Source of the DNA: CAZGUX01 sp964529305
GTDB lineage: Bacteria > Acidobacteriota > Terriglobia > Bryobacterales > Bryobacteraceae
DNA: 64,000 nucleotides
Assembly: GCA_964529305.1 (NCBI GenBank)
Contig: CAZGUX010000228.1
Location: forward strand, 30,863 to 94,862
Direction of reading: 5' to 3'
Part shown: positions 27,089 to 36,047 of the stretch, piece after piece
Layout: every line of letters begins with the position of its first letter
Numbering within the stretch: the first letter of the stretch is position 1
Program-made: the position numbers and the translations under genes
Notes under the pieces: generated by a model
What the model was told of the DNA's origin: nothing
Database searches by the model: none
The model's input: the letters and a program-made list of their open reading frames with translations, nothing else

Positions 27089-28477
27089 GTGGTGGCGGGC
27101 AAACGAACTCTCCTGGCCGTGGACGACGAAGCCGCGGCGCGCTACGCGATGGCGCGGATCTTTCAGAGCGCGTATCGCGTGGTCGAGGCCTGCAGTGTCG
27201 CCGAGGCCCGCGACCGCCTGTCGTCAGACAAGCCGGACGTGATTCTGCTCGACTACAACCTGCCCGACGGGGACGGTGTCACACTGCTGAAAGAGATCGG
27301 CACGGAGGCCGACGCGCCCGCGGTCATCATGATCACGGCGCACGGTTCCGAACGCGTTGCCGTGGACGCCATGAAGGCCGGCGCTTACGATTACCTCACC
27401 AAGCCGTTTGAGCTGGACGAACTGCGCCTGCTGGTCGCCCGCGCCATGGAGCGGCAGGAATTGCGGGATGAAGTCCGCGGCTTGCGGGAACAGCTTGCCG
27501 GTGAAGGCCAGTTCGGCGCAATGGTCGGTGACTCCCAGCCCATGCGGGAACTCTTCCGGATGGCGGAACGCGTGGCGCAGACCGACCTTCCCGTGCTCCT
27601 CCTCGGCGAGAGCGGCTCGGGCAAGGACCTGCTGGCGCAGGCGATTCATACCCACAGCGGCCGCACCGCGGGGCGGTTCGTCGCATTGAATTGCGCGGCG
27701 CTGCCGGAGTCGCTGGTGGAGAGCGAATTGTTCGGCTACGAAAAGGGCGCGTTCACCGGCGCAGCCACCGCCCGGGCCGGCAAGTTCGAACTGGCGCACG
27801 AAGGCACTCTGTTCCTCGATGAGATCGGCGATATGGAGACGTCCACGCAAAGCAAGATTCTCCGCGCCGCCGAATCGGGCTTCGTCGAACGCCTGGGCGG
27901 GTCGCGGCCGATTCCGATCGATGTGCGGCTGATCAGCGCGACCAACAAGGACATTCAGGCCGCGATCCGGGACGGCCGGTTTCGGGAAGACTTGTATTTC
28001 CGGCTCGCCGGCATCACGCTCCAACTGCCGCCGCTGCGGGAGCGGCGGGGCGACATTCCCCTGATGGTCGAACGCTTCTGGCACGAACTGCAGCGAAAAT
28101 ACGAGCGAGAAGGACCTCGTCTGACCCGCGCGGCGATTCTTGCCTTGCAGTCCGCCTCCTGGCCGGGAAATGTACGGCAATTGCGGAGCGTGGTGGAGAA
28201 ATTGTTCGTGCTGGCCAGGAACGACAGCGTCGAAGAAGCCGACGTGACCTTGAGTCTTGGCTCGGCGCCCGCGGGGCCCCCGTCTACGTCCGGACCGTTC
28301 GAAGCGGCCGATTATCGCGACGCCAAGAAGGCCTTTGAGACCGAATTTCTGGCCCGCAAACTCCGGGACCACGGAGGCAACGTCACCCGGACCGCGGCGT
28401 CGATCGGCATGGAGCGGCAGAGTCTTCAGGAAAAGATCAAGAAGCTCGGCCTTAGCCGCCTGGGGAGGGAAGAGTGA
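27089..28477 (+). CDS. NtrC-family sigma-54-dependent response regulator
   Basis: 462 residues in three domains. Receiver (1-120): acidic pair D12/D13, phospho-acceptor D55 in VILLDYNLPDGD, Lys in YLTKPFELDEL. AAA+ domain (about 145-380): Walker A GESGSGKD, sigma-54 contact loop GAFTGA, Walker B GTLFLDEIGDM, arginine finger region FREDLYFRL. C-terminal Fis-type HTH: GNVTRTAASIGMERQSLQE. Start GTG 27089. There is no histidine kinase beside it, so its signal partner is elsewhere. It overlaps the following oxidoreductase gene. Confidence 0.93.
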   Translation: MVAGKRTLLAVDDEAAARYAMARIFQSAYRVVEACSVAEARDRLSSDKPDVILLDYNLPDGDGVTLLKEIGTEADAPAVIMITAHGSERVAVDAMKAGAYDYLTKPFELDELRLLVARAMERQELRDEVRGLREQLAGEGQFGAMVGDSQPMRELFRMAERVAQTDLPVLLLGESGSGKDLLAQAIHTHSGRTAGRFVALNCAALPESLVESELFGYEKGAFTGAATARAGKFELAHEGTLFLDEIGDMETSTQSKILRAAESGFVERLGGSRPIPIDVRLISATNKDIQAAIRDGRFREDLYFRLAGITLQLPPLRERRGDIPLMVERFWHELQRKYEREGPRLTRAAILALQSASWPGNVRQLRSVVEKLFVLARNDSVEEADVTLSLGSAPAGPPSTSGPFEAADYRDAKKAFETEFLARKLRDHGGNVTRTAASIGMERQSLQEKIKKLGLSRLGREE

Positions 28478-29550
28478 TGATTCGAGATCGTATGACTGCG
28501 CTGACGCGCCGCCACCTTCTTGCCGGCAGCCCCCTGCTGGCCGCCCCGCTTCCGAAGAAAATCCGTGTCGCGGTGATTGGCCTGCAAGGTCATCCCACGG
28601 AAGTGATCGGGCCCTTGGATCAACTCCCGGACGCCGAACTGGTGGCCATCGCTGACCGGTCCGATGCGGAAATCGCCAAGATGCGCAGGAGCCCGCGCGC
28701 GGCCGCGGCGCGCTCGTATGCCGACTATCGCGTGATGCTCGACCGGGAAAAGCCGGACGTGGTCGGAGTCTGCAACGCCGCCGACGAGCGGGCGCCGGCC
28801 ATTCTGGAATGTTCGCGGCGCGGCCTCCACTGGATTGCAGAGAAGCCCCTGGCCAACTCGCGTGAGGAGTTGGCCGCCATTCGCAAGGCCTTGGCGGGGA
28901 ATCCCCGGATTCGCTTCAGCATGCTCCTGCCCATGCGCTTCGATTCGCCCTACCGCGCGCTGAAAGCGATTGCCGCGTCCGGCGAAATTGGCGAGGTGGC
29001 GCAGATCTCGTCCCAAAAGTCCTACAAGTGGCGCACGCAGGCGGAATGGAAGAAGCACTTCAAGAGCTATGGGGGAACTCTTCCCTGGATCGGCAGCCAT
29101 ATGGTGGACCTGATGCGCTGGACCAGCGGCCGGGAATTCACTGAAGTCTTTACCTATCAAGGGCAGGTCGGACGATTTCCGGAAATCGGCGAAATGGAAA
29201 ATACCACGGGGACGGTTTTTCGCATGGACAACGGGGGTGTTGCGAATCTCCACATGGATTTTCTACGGCCGGAAACTTCGTCGACCCACGGGGACGATCG
29301 CCTGCGTCTTGCCGGGACCAAGGGTGTTGCAGAGTACCTCGCCGCGACGGGGGTTACCGTGGTCTCCGACACGCGAAAGCCGGAGGTGATCCGGCAACTG
29401 CCTGAAAAGCGAAGTGTTTTTATTGATTTTCTGGAATCGGTATACAACGGATCGGAGCCCGGCCTCTCCTCGCGCGATATCTTTCGGACGTGTGAAATCG
29501 TTCTGGCCGCTCGAGAGTCGGCCGAACTGGGCCGGACGGTGAAAATCTGA
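28477..29550 (+). CDS. Gfo/Idh/MocA-family oxidoreductase with Tat-like leader
   Basis: 357 residues. Leader LTRRHLLAGSPLLAAPLP, then the NAD(P) Rossmann segment IRVAVIGLQGHPTEVIGPL, VVGVCNAADERA, and the family EKP motif in IAEKPLANS. The second domain has GGTLPWIGSHMVDLMRW with the usual catalytic His. The family oxidises sugars, inositols or similar compounds. ATG 28477 follows GGGAGG; GTG 28474 is also possible. It overlaps the stop of the sigma-54 activator, so the two genes are translationally coupled, which is an unusual pairing of regulator and enzyme. Confidence 0.85.
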   Translation: MIRDRMTALTRRHLLAGSPLLAAPLPKKIRVAVIGLQGHPTEVIGPLDQLPDAELVAIADRSDAEIAKMRRSPRAAAARSYADYRVMLDREKPDVVGVCNAADERAPAILECSRRGLHWIAEKPLANSREELAAIRKALAGNPRIRFSMLLPMRFDSPYRALKAIAASGEIGEVAQISSQKSYKWRTQAEWKKHFKSYGGTLPWIGSHMVDLMRWTSGREFTEVFTYQGQVGRFPEIGEMENTTGTVFRMDNGGVANLHMDFLRPETSSTHGDDRLRLAGTKGVAEYLAATGVTVVSDTRKPEVIRQLPEKRSVFIDFLESVYNGSEPGLSSRDIFRTCEIVLAARESAELGRTVKI

Positions 29551-29624
29551 CGAATCCGTCTTCTAAGAGCCCGTAGTACCCCCATAGGGAGACGCATTCC
29601 CGACGCATGTGTTATTCTTAACCC

Positions 29625-29819
29625 GTGACGACTGCGCCGTTCGTCATCATTGGTCTTTGTACGCTGATCCTCTGGTTCTGGGGGAGCCGTGTGATCCTGC
29701 TGCTCGGCAGGAACGACCGAAAGACGGTTGAAGTCCTCAGCCGGGATTCCAAGCTTTCCCGTACCTTCTGGGAAAATATTCACGCCGATTTTCTCGGCCC
29801 GCAGATTCTTTGGATTTAA
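29625..29819 (+). CDS. Small single-pass membrane protein, hypothetical
   Basis: 64 residues from GTG 29625. One N-terminal membrane segment (PFVIIGLCTLILWFWGSRVI), then a basic/acidic tail (LGRNDRKTVEVLSRDSKL). No recognisable family and no good ribosome-binding site. It fills the gap between two convergent genes, so it could also be chance. Confidence 0.35.
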   Translation: MTTAPFVIIGLCTLILWFWGSRVILLLGRNDRKTVEVLSRDSKLSRTFWENIHADFLGPQILWI

Positions 29820-29843
29820 CCTCTCGCGTGCACGCCTTCCCCA

Positions 29844-31385
29844 CTATAAGGGAATGTTGCCGTGTTTTTTTCGCGGCATGGTGTCTACCTTATTTTCCAA
29901 CATGCGGAGGGCTTTGATCAGCCTGGGACGGGTTTCCCTTGGTTCGATCACGTCGTCGATGAACCCCCGCTCCGCCGCAATAAACGGGCTGGCGAACCGT
30001 TCCCGGAACTCGGCGGTCTTGTTCGCGCGCAGTTCGCCGGCGTCGGTGGCGCCTGAGAGTTCCTTCCGGTAGATGATGTTTACCGCCCCTTCCGGACCCA
30101 TCACCGCGATCTCGGCTGTGGGGTAGGCGAAGTTCACGTCCGTCCGTAAGTGTTTCGATCCCATGACGCAGTACGCCCCACCATAGGCTTTGCGGGTAAT
30201 CACGGTGATCTTCGGAACGGTGGCTTCCGCATAGGCATACAACAGCTTGGCGCCCTGCCGGATGATGCCGCCGTACTCCTGATCCGTGCCCGGGAGAAAT
30301 CCAGGCACATCTTCGAACGTGATGATGGGGATGTTGAAGGCGTCGCAGAAGCGGACGAACCGCGCACCCTTGACCGACGAATTAATGTCGAGGCAACCCG
30401 CCAGGTGAGCCGGTTGATTGGCGACGATCCCCACCGACTGCCCGCCCAGATGGGCGAAGCCAACGACGATGTTCTTCGCGTAGTGCTCGTGAACTTCGAA
30501 GAAAGCGGCGTCATCCACGACGAGGTGGATGATCTCTTTGATGTCATAGGGGAGATTCGACTCCTCGGGCACGATGGAGTCGAGGCGCGAGTCCTGGCGG
30601 TCGATGGGGTCCTGGGTGGGACGCCGAGGCGGATCCTCGCGGTTGTTTTGGGGCAGGTACTCGAGCAGCCCTCGGATCATGCGCAGGCACTCCTCGTCGC
30701 CGGAGGCGATGAAATGGCCGACGCCGCTGAGGGTGTTGTGGGTCTCCGACCCGCCCAGCTTTTCCTTGGTGACGTCCTCGTGGGTTACGGTCCGGATGAC
30801 GTCGGGCCCGGTCACGAACATGTAGCTGGTGCCTTCCACCATGAAGACGAAATCCGTGATGGCCGGCGAGTAGACGGCGCCGCCCGCGCACGGTCCCATG
30901 ATGGCGGAAATCTGCGGCACGACGCCGCTGGCCAGCGTGTTCCGCAGGAAGATGTCGGCATAGCCTCCGAGCGACAAGACTCCTTCCTGGATACGCGCGC
31001 CACCCGAATCGTTCAACCCGATGACCGGGGCTCCGTTCCGCAGTGCCAGGTCCATGATCTTGCAGATCTTCTGCGCGTTGGTCTCCGAGAGCGATCCGCC
31101 GAACACCGTGAAGTCCTGGGCAAACACATAGACGAGGCGCCGGTTGATGGCGCCGTATCCGGTGATGAACCCATCTCCGGGAACCACCTGCGATTCCATC
31201 CCGAAGTCCCGGCAGCGATGCGTGACGAACCGGTCGATTTCTTCGAACGAGCCTTCATCCAGCAGGAGTTCGATGCGTTCGCGGGCCGACAGTTTGCCTT
31301 CGGCGTGCTGGCGTTCGCGGCGTTGGGCGCCTCCGCCTTCGTGGGCAGCCTTGCGGCGGCAGGCGAGTTCCTCGAGTCGGGTCAT
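29844..31385 (-). CDS. pccB: Acyl-CoA carboxylase carboxyltransferase (beta) subunit, propionyl-CoA type
   Basis: 513 residues, full length for PccB. QDFTVFGGSLSETNAQKICK, NDSGGARIQEGVLSLGGYA, MGPCAGGAVYSPAITDF and GAKLLYAYAEATVPKIT are hallmark carboxyltransferase blocks, and the end PRKKHGNIPL is the canonical PccB tail. It transfers CO2 from carboxybiotin to propionyl-CoA, giving methylmalonyl-CoA. The biotin-carrying alpha subunit is not in the window. It follows the aminotransferase gene by 75 bp on the same strand, so it may be the last gene of the minus-strand unit, although no IclR-type dyad is seen directly upstream. Confidence 0.92.
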   Translation of the reverse strand: MTRLEELACRRKAAHEGGGAQRRERQHAEGKLSARERIELLLDEGSFEEIDRFVTHRCRDFGMESQVVPGDGFITGYGAINRRLVYVFAQDFTVFGGSLSETNAQKICKIMDLALRNGAPVIGLNDSGGARIQEGVLSLGGYADIFLRNTLASGVVPQISAIMGPCAGGAVYSPAITDFVFMVEGTSYMFVTGPDVIRTVTHEDVTKEKLGGSETHNTLSGVGHFIASGDEECLRMIRGLLEYLPQNNREDPPRRPTQDPIDRQDSRLDSIVPEESNLPYDIKEIIHLVVDDAAFFEVHEHYAKNIVVGFAHLGGQSVGIVANQPAHLAGCLDINSSVKGARFVRFCDAFNIPIITFEDVPGFLPGTDQEYGGIIRQGAKLLYAYAEATVPKITVITRKAYGGAYCVMGSKHLRTDVNFAYPTAEIAVMGPEGAVNIIYRKELSGATDAGELRANKTAEFRERFASPFIAAERGFIDDVIEPRETRPRLIKALRMLENKVDTMPRKKHGNIPL

Positions 31386-31460
31386 CGGATATTAGCGTAA
31401 CGCACGAAGCCGGCATCTCCGCCCCGCCAAGCGGGTGCTTCTTTCAAGAGTTGCGGCGCC

Positions 31461-32723
31461 TCAAGGCGCTTCCTGGCACGCTCGAAGGGCCCTTGCCGCG
31501 GCGCCCAGTGTGGCTTCGAGATCATCCTGAGTATGGGCTGCGGACAGAAACCACGTCCCTCGCCGAGTGATCCGGACGCCATTGGTAGCCAGCGCTTCCA
31601 CAAACGCGGCAAGCCGCGTGGCGTCCGTTTGGGTGTGTTCCCGGTAGTTGCGGATGGCCGCGGCATCTGTGAATGCCGTGTGAAACACACTACCGGCGCC
31701 TTGGATCAGGAGTGAGACGTTCGTCTCCCGTGCCGCTGATCGCAGGCCGGCGATCAAACGGTTGCCGGTTTCATTCAGCTTGTCGTAGACGCCTGGTTTC
31801 GAAAGCTCTTCCAATGTCGCAAGCGCCGCGGCGGTAGACACGACATTGGAATTGTAGGTTCCGCCATGCATGACACGTCCGGATCCGATCAGGTCCATAA
31901 GGCGGGCTTTGCCGGCCAGGCAACTCACCGGGAAACCATTCGCCATCGCCTTGGCGAACACCGCAAGATCGGGCGTGACACCGAGCAGACTTTGGGCGCC
32001 GCTCAAAGCAAGGCGGAATCCGGTAATGACCTCGTCAAAGATCAGCACCGTTCCATTGCGGGAACACAATGCGCGGACTCCTTCCAGATAGCCAGGGCAG
32101 GGAAAGATCACACTGGTGTTGCACATCACCGGTTCCATGATCACGGCCGCGACGTCGGATCTGATTGCGGTTGCGAGTGCCGGCAGGTTGTTCCAAGGCA
32201 ACACCGAGACGTTCGCGAAGGCCGCGGCGTCCTGGCCTTCCGATTCGGCCGTCCCCTCACCGCGGACGCCTGTATACACGCTGTCGAACCAGCCGTGGTA
32301 GTGTCCCTGGAATTTGATGATCCGGGTGCGGCCCGTATAGGCGCGAGCCAGGCGCAACGCGGCCTGAATCGCTTCTGACCCGGAGAGGCTGAATCTCACC
32401 TGTTCCGCGCACGGAACCACGCCGCAGACGAGTTTGGCCAGTTGCGCCTCCGCCGCGTGCTGTCCGGCGTACAATTGACCGCGAGCCAGGCTATCCGCCA
32501 CCGCCCGGTTTACCGCGGGATGGGCATGGCCAAGGATGACGGGGCCCATTCCGAGCGCGTAGTCGATGTAGCACATGCCATCGACGCTGAACAGACGGGA
32601 GCCTTCCGCGCGATCGAAGAACATTCCGGACGGCTTCTCATGGAGCCGGAAATTGCTGCTGACGCCTCCTGACAGGTGTTCTTTGGCATTGAGGTACAGA
32701 GCCATCGATCGCTGGTGAACCAT
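31461..32723 (-). CDS. Class-III PLP aminotransferase of the glutamate-1-semialdehyde aminomutase type
   Basis: 420 residues. FSVDGMCYIDYALGMGPVIL, SLSGSEAIQAALRLARAYTG, KFQGHYHGWFD, IFDEVITGFR and the PLP lysine in VFAKAMANGFP follow the class-III order, with HGGTYNSNVV as in GSA aminomutases. The setting, downstream of an IclR gene and away from haem genes, argues for a catabolic transaminase rather than hemL. ATG 32723 has GGAGGGAA upstream. A GTTTC-N6-GAAAC dyad lies 59-74 nt upstream, within the end of the iclR gene. Confidence 0.85.
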   Translation of the reverse strand: MVHQRSMALYLNAKEHLSGGVSSNFRLHEKPSGMFFDRAEGSRLFSVDGMCYIDYALGMGPVILGHAHPAVNRAVADSLARGQLYAGQHAAEAQLAKLVCGVVPCAEQVRFSLSGSEAIQAALRLARAYTGRTRIIKFQGHYHGWFDSVYTGVRGEGTAESEGQDAAAFANVSVLPWNNLPALATAIRSDVAAVIMEPVMCNTSVIFPCPGYLEGVRALCSRNGTVLIFDEVITGFRLALSGAQSLLGVTPDLAVFAKAMANGFPVSCLAGKARLMDLIGSGRVMHGGTYNSNVVSTAAALATLEELSKPGVYDKLNETGNRLIAGLRSAARETNVSLLIQGAGSVFHTAFTDAAAIRNYREHTQTDATRLAAFVEALATNGVRITRRGTWFLSAAHTQDDLEATLGAAARALRACQEAP

Positions 32724-32765
32724 GGGTTCCCTCCAAGATCGAACGAGCCTGCCCGGAAGGCAAGA

Positions 32766-33563
32766 TCAGGCGTGGACCGAAGTTTCCGGTGTGAAACGGA
32801 ATCGCTGCGAAATCAGCCGGGCGATGTCGCGAACATGCTTGCCGATGCGATTCACCCGCGCCGTCGATGTCCGGCTGCTGGGGGCGGAGACCGACACCGC
32901 GCCCAGTACGTCGTTTTTCGCGTTCAGAATCGCCGCGCCGACGCACGTGCAGCCGCTGGTCTCCTCCTGGTCGTCGACCGCGAATCCGTCGGCCCGGATG
33001 TTGGCGAGTTGCTCCTGGAAGGAGAGATCATTCGTGATCGTCCGGTCGGTGAGCCGCCGGAGGCGGTTGCCGCGAGTGAGGCGGGTGAGTTCCTCGGGAG
33101 GCAGGTGCGCGGCAATCGCTTTCCCCAGCGACGTGGCGTGGAGGGGAGCCACTGACCCGACGCGCGGAACCATTCGCAGGCTTTGAGAACTCTCCAGCAC
33201 CTCGACATATACGATCTCGTCGTCCTCGAGCAGCCCGAGATTGACGGTTTCACCGGTACGGCGCTGGAGTTCCTCGAGGTGTGGCGTGGCCAGCTTGCGC
33301 AGCAGATTACGCTCCTGAACAACCCCCGCGACGTCCAGCAGGCGAAACGTGAGCCGGTACAGCCCCTGCTCCGTACGCGACACATAGCCAAGACCGCACA
33401 GGGTCTCCAGGATGCGATACGTGGATGCCTTGGGGATGCCCGACTCGGCGACGATGTCGGTCAGAGAGAGCCTGGGACCATTGTTTCGAAAGACTTCGAG
33501 CAGCTTCAGCGTCTTCACGACCATTGGCACGACGTAGCGATTTCCCGTTGCAGCGTGTTTCAC
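32766..33563 (-). CDS. IclR-family transcriptional regulator
   Basis: 265 residues. N-terminal winged HTH (about 10-70: KTLKLLEVFRN, LTDIVAESGIPKASTYRILE, LCGLGYVSRTEQGLYRL). The C-terminal effector domain has NLGLLEDDEIVYVEVLES, PLHATSLGKAIAAHLP and EETSGCTCVGAAILN. GTG 33563 is the start because the longer frame would run across the divergent promoter region. It is transcribed away from the dapA-like operon, with the candidate operator 24 nt upstream. IclR proteins usually sense a small acid intermediate of the controlled pathway. Confidence 0.9.
   Translation of the reverse strand: MKHAATGNRYVVPMVVKTLKLLEVFRNNGPRLSLTDIVAESGIPKASTYRILETLCGLGYVSRTEQGLYRLTFRLLDVAGVVQERNLLRKLATPHLEELQRRTGETVNLGLLEDDEIVYVEVLESSQSLRMVPRVGSVAPLHATSLGKAIAAHLPPEELTRLTRGNRLRRLTDRTITNDLSFQEQLANIRADGFAVDDQEETSGCTCVGAAILNAKNDVLGAVSVSAPSSRTSTARVNRIGKHVRDIARLISQRFRFTPETSVHA
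32782..32797. promoter_or_regulatory. GTTTC-N6-GAAAC dyad (copy 3), upstream of the aminotransferase gene
   Basis: GTTTC (32782-32786), six bases, GAAAC (32793-32797). It lies inside the last codons of iclR, 59-74 nt before the aminotransferase start. Same arms and spacing as the copies at 33589 and 37916. Confidence 0.55.
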
Positions 33564-33586
33564 AGGCGCCTCGCCCGCATTATGAG

Positions 33587-33606
33587 GTGTTTCGTAGGTG
33601 AAACAC
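33587..33606. promoter_or_regulatory. Candidate IclR operator (copy 1) between iclR and the dapA-like operon
   Basis: GTGTTTC (33587-33593), spacer GTAGGT, GAAACAC (33600-33606): a perfect 7-bp dyad in the divergent promoter region. It is 24 nt upstream of iclR and just upstream of a TTGACA (33623-33628) that could serve the plus-strand operon with a weak -10 near 33646. Confidence 0.7.
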
Positions 33607-33657
33607 AAGAAAATCCTTGCAATTGACAGAGCCCCTGGAGGTGGATAAGCTCGTGCC

Positions 33658-34611
33658 GTGAGGGCACCTGTCTCCGGGTTCTTCCCGCGCGGAGTCATCG
33701 CCGCAGTACCGACTCCGCTCGCGGAAGGCGGAACCGTGGACGAGCCGGCATTACGGCGCATTGTCGAACACCTCGTCGGCGGCGGCATTCACGGATTGTG
33801 GGCCCTGGGCTCCGGCGGCGAGTTCGCCAGCCTCGACGCGAACCAGCAGGAAGTTCTGCTGCGGACCGTAGCGCACCAAACGAACGGGCGGATTCCAGTA
33901 ATCGCGGGAACGGGCGCAACGTCGACCGCACTGGCCTGCAGCGCCGCGCAGCGCGCCGAACAATGCGGTGCGGACGCAATGTCCACCATGCCGCCGTACT
34001 ATTATTCCTGCTCGCGGGCGGAACTCGAGGATCATTTCCGCGCAGTCGCCGATAGTTGTTCGTTGCCGGTGGTGCTCTACAACAACCCCTGGAATACCCG
34101 CACGCAGATCCCGCTTGACCTGATTGTGAACCTCGCGGCGCACAGCCGGTTCGTCGGCATCAAAGATTCCAGCGCGGATTGGGATTACCTGGAGCGAATT
34201 CTGTACGCGGTTCCGCAGGACGGCGCCTTTGCCGTTCTGCAGGGCAATGAAGTGGCCCTGGGACCGGGACTCCTGATGGGCGCCGCCGGCGCCGTGATCG
34301 CGTTACCCGTGCTTGCTCCGGAGTTGTGCCTGCAGGTTTATGAAGCCGCGCGCCGGGGTAATGTGTCCCTGGTTCGTGAGCTGCAATCGCGGGTGAACGA
34401 TCTGTTTGAGATTTATCTCGCTCCGGACCGCAGCCCGGATAGCGCATTTCTCTCGAGCCAGAAGGCGGCTCTCGAGGTACTGGGACTCTGTTCGCGCCGG
34501 GTCTCCCGGCCATTTCGCGATGCGGATGAAGGCGAGATGAGGCGGGTGCGATCCATTCTCGAGAGGCACGGATTGGCGCCGCCCACCGCTACCGGGCAGG
34601 CGGGCCGATGA
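33658..34611 (+). CDS. Dihydrodipicolinate synthase-family aldolase/lyase
   Basis: 317 residues. (beta/alpha)8 barrel with GVIAAVPTPLAEGGTVD at the N-terminus, ALGSGGEFASLD (phosphate/carboxylate loop), Tyr141 in VVLYNNPWNT and the Schiff-base Lys169 in FVGIKDSS. DapA itself is about 290 residues; this member is a catabolic relative (NanA/KDG-aldolase-like) by context. GTG 33658 fits the family N-terminus, but no ribosome-binding site is at normal distance. It is the first gene of a four-gene operon with overlapping ends (ATGA with the symporter). Confidence 0.85.
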   Translation: MRAPVSGFFPRGVIAAVPTPLAEGGTVDEPALRRIVEHLVGGGIHGLWALGSGGEFASLDANQQEVLLRTVAHQTNGRIPVIAGTGATSTALACSAAQRAEQCGADAMSTMPPYYYSCSRAELEDHFRAVADSCSLPVVLYNNPWNTRTQIPLDLIVNLAAHSRFVGIKDSSADWDYLERILYAVPQDGAFAVLQGNEVALGPGLLMGAAGAVIALPVLAPELCLQVYEAARRGNVSLVRELQSRVNDLFEIYLAPDRSPDSAFLSSQKAALEVLGLCSRRVSRPFRDADEGEMRRVRSILERHGLAPPTATGQAGR

Positions 34612-36047
34612 ATGCCCTGACCGTGGGCGACTACGCCGTCGTGGTCGTCTACATGGTGATGGTGACCGCGGTCGGTATCTGGGCGCACGCCGGAAACAAG
34701 ACGACCAAAGACTTCCTGTTCGCGGGCAAAACCGTCGGCTGGCTGCCAATGGGCATTTCGATCGCCGCGGCATTCATCAGCGGCATCAGCTACATGGGGC
34801 TCCCGGCGGAAATCTATTCGTATGGCCTGGGATTCATGTTGTACGTCTTCGCGTACGTGTTGGTGATCCCCGTGATCCTTTACGTGTTCCTGCCCTTCTA
34901 TGGCCGGTTGCCCATCACCACGGCCTACGAGTATCTCGAAGCGCGGTTTGACCGCAGGGTCCGGCAATTCTGCAGCGGCATGTTCATTGTCTGGAGACTG
35001 CTCTGGATTGCGACCGTCATCTATGTTCCGTCGCTGCTTGTCGCGACGGTCACCGGCCTGCCGATGCTGACCAGCGTGTTTGCGATCGGGTTGGTGACCA
35101 CGGTGTACACGGCGTTCGGCGGATTGCGCGGCGTCATCTGGACGGACGTGGTTCAGTTCTTCGTCATGGTGGGCGGCGCGCTGGTCGCGATTCAGTTCAC
35201 CTCGCTCGCGGTGCCAGGCGGACTCTCCGGAATCTGGAATGTTGCGGCGGAGAACGGGCGTACGCAATTCATCGACCTGTCGCTGGACCTGACTTCGCGG
35301 ATGACCCTGTGGGGTGCGCTGATTGGCGGATTCTTCGCGAATCTCGCGTTCTTCGGCGTTGATCAGATGGTGATCCAGCGCTACCTGGCGACCCGATCGG
35401 CCCTGGAAATGAGAAGCACATTCCTGCTCAACTGCGTCGCGCTGTTGGTAGTCACGGGCGTTCTGGCGGCGCTTGGCCTGGCCCTGTTTTCCTTTTACCG
35501 TGTGAGGCCGGGGGGACTGGAGGCGGGGGTCTCGGCGGATCGCGTCCTGCCGTATTTCATCGCCACCGAGTTTCCGGCCGGCCTGCGGGGACTGCTGGTG
35601 GCGTCGATCTTCGCAGCCAGTATGTCGACTCTCTCCGCGGGCGTCAACGCGGTGACTACCGCGATTTTCAATGATTTTGCCGTGCCATCTCGACCGCGCG
35701 ACCTGAGGTTCGTCCGCATGCTGAGCCTGGGTGTCGGCGCGTTCTGTACGCTGTTGGCATCGATGGTGGGCACCCTGGGCTCGATCATGGAGATCGCCGT
35801 GCGCGTGATCGACGGTTTCGCCGGGCCGCTGCTCGCCGTCTTTTTGCTGGGAATGCTCACAGCTCAGCTCGGACCGGTTCCGGTCTTGATCGGCGCGTGC
35901 GTGGGCCTGCTGACGACGACGGCCGCGAATTTCTTCAGTCCTATTTCATTCGTGTGGTTCCCGGCGATCGGGTGTTTGGTATCGATGGCGGTGGCTTTTG
36001 TGGCACAGCCCTGGTTTCGAGTGGAGGAGGTTGCGCATGGAGACTAG
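34608..36047 (+). CDS. Sodium:solute symporter (SSS family)
   Basis: 479 residues and about 13 membrane segments. FLFAGKTVGWLPMGISIAAA, FISGISYMGLPAEIYSYG and ATRSALEMRSTFLLN fit the SSS fold, with RGLLVASIFAASMSTLSAGV, the conserved segment that holds the sodium-site serine. It imports a small organic solute with sodium across the inner membrane. It overlaps the aldolase gene by 4 bp and the M24 gene by 11 bp, so it is the transporter of this pathway. The substrate class in this family includes sugars, carboxylates and amino acids. Confidence 0.9.
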   Translation: MNALTVGDYAVVVVYMVMVTAVGIWAHAGNKTTKDFLFAGKTVGWLPMGISIAAAFISGISYMGLPAEIYSYGLGFMLYVFAYVLVIPVILYVFLPFYGRLPITTAYEYLEARFDRRVRQFCSGMFIVWRLLWIATVIYVPSLLVATVTGLPMLTSVFAIGLVTTVYTAFGGLRGVIWTDVVQFFVMVGGALVAIQFTSLAVPGGLSGIWNVAAENGRTQFIDLSLDLTSRMTLWGALIGGFFANLAFFGVDQMVIQRYLATRSALEMRSTFLLNCVALLVVTGVLAALGLALFSFYRVRPGGLEAGVSADRVLPYFIATEFPAGLRGLLVASIFAASMSTLSAGVNAVTTAIFNDFAVPSRPRDLRFVRMLSLGVGAFCTLLASMVGTLGSIMEIAVRVIDGFAGPLLAVFLLGMLTAQLGPVPVLIGACVGLLTTTAANFFSPISFVWFPAIGCLVSMAVAFVAQPWFRVEEVAHGD

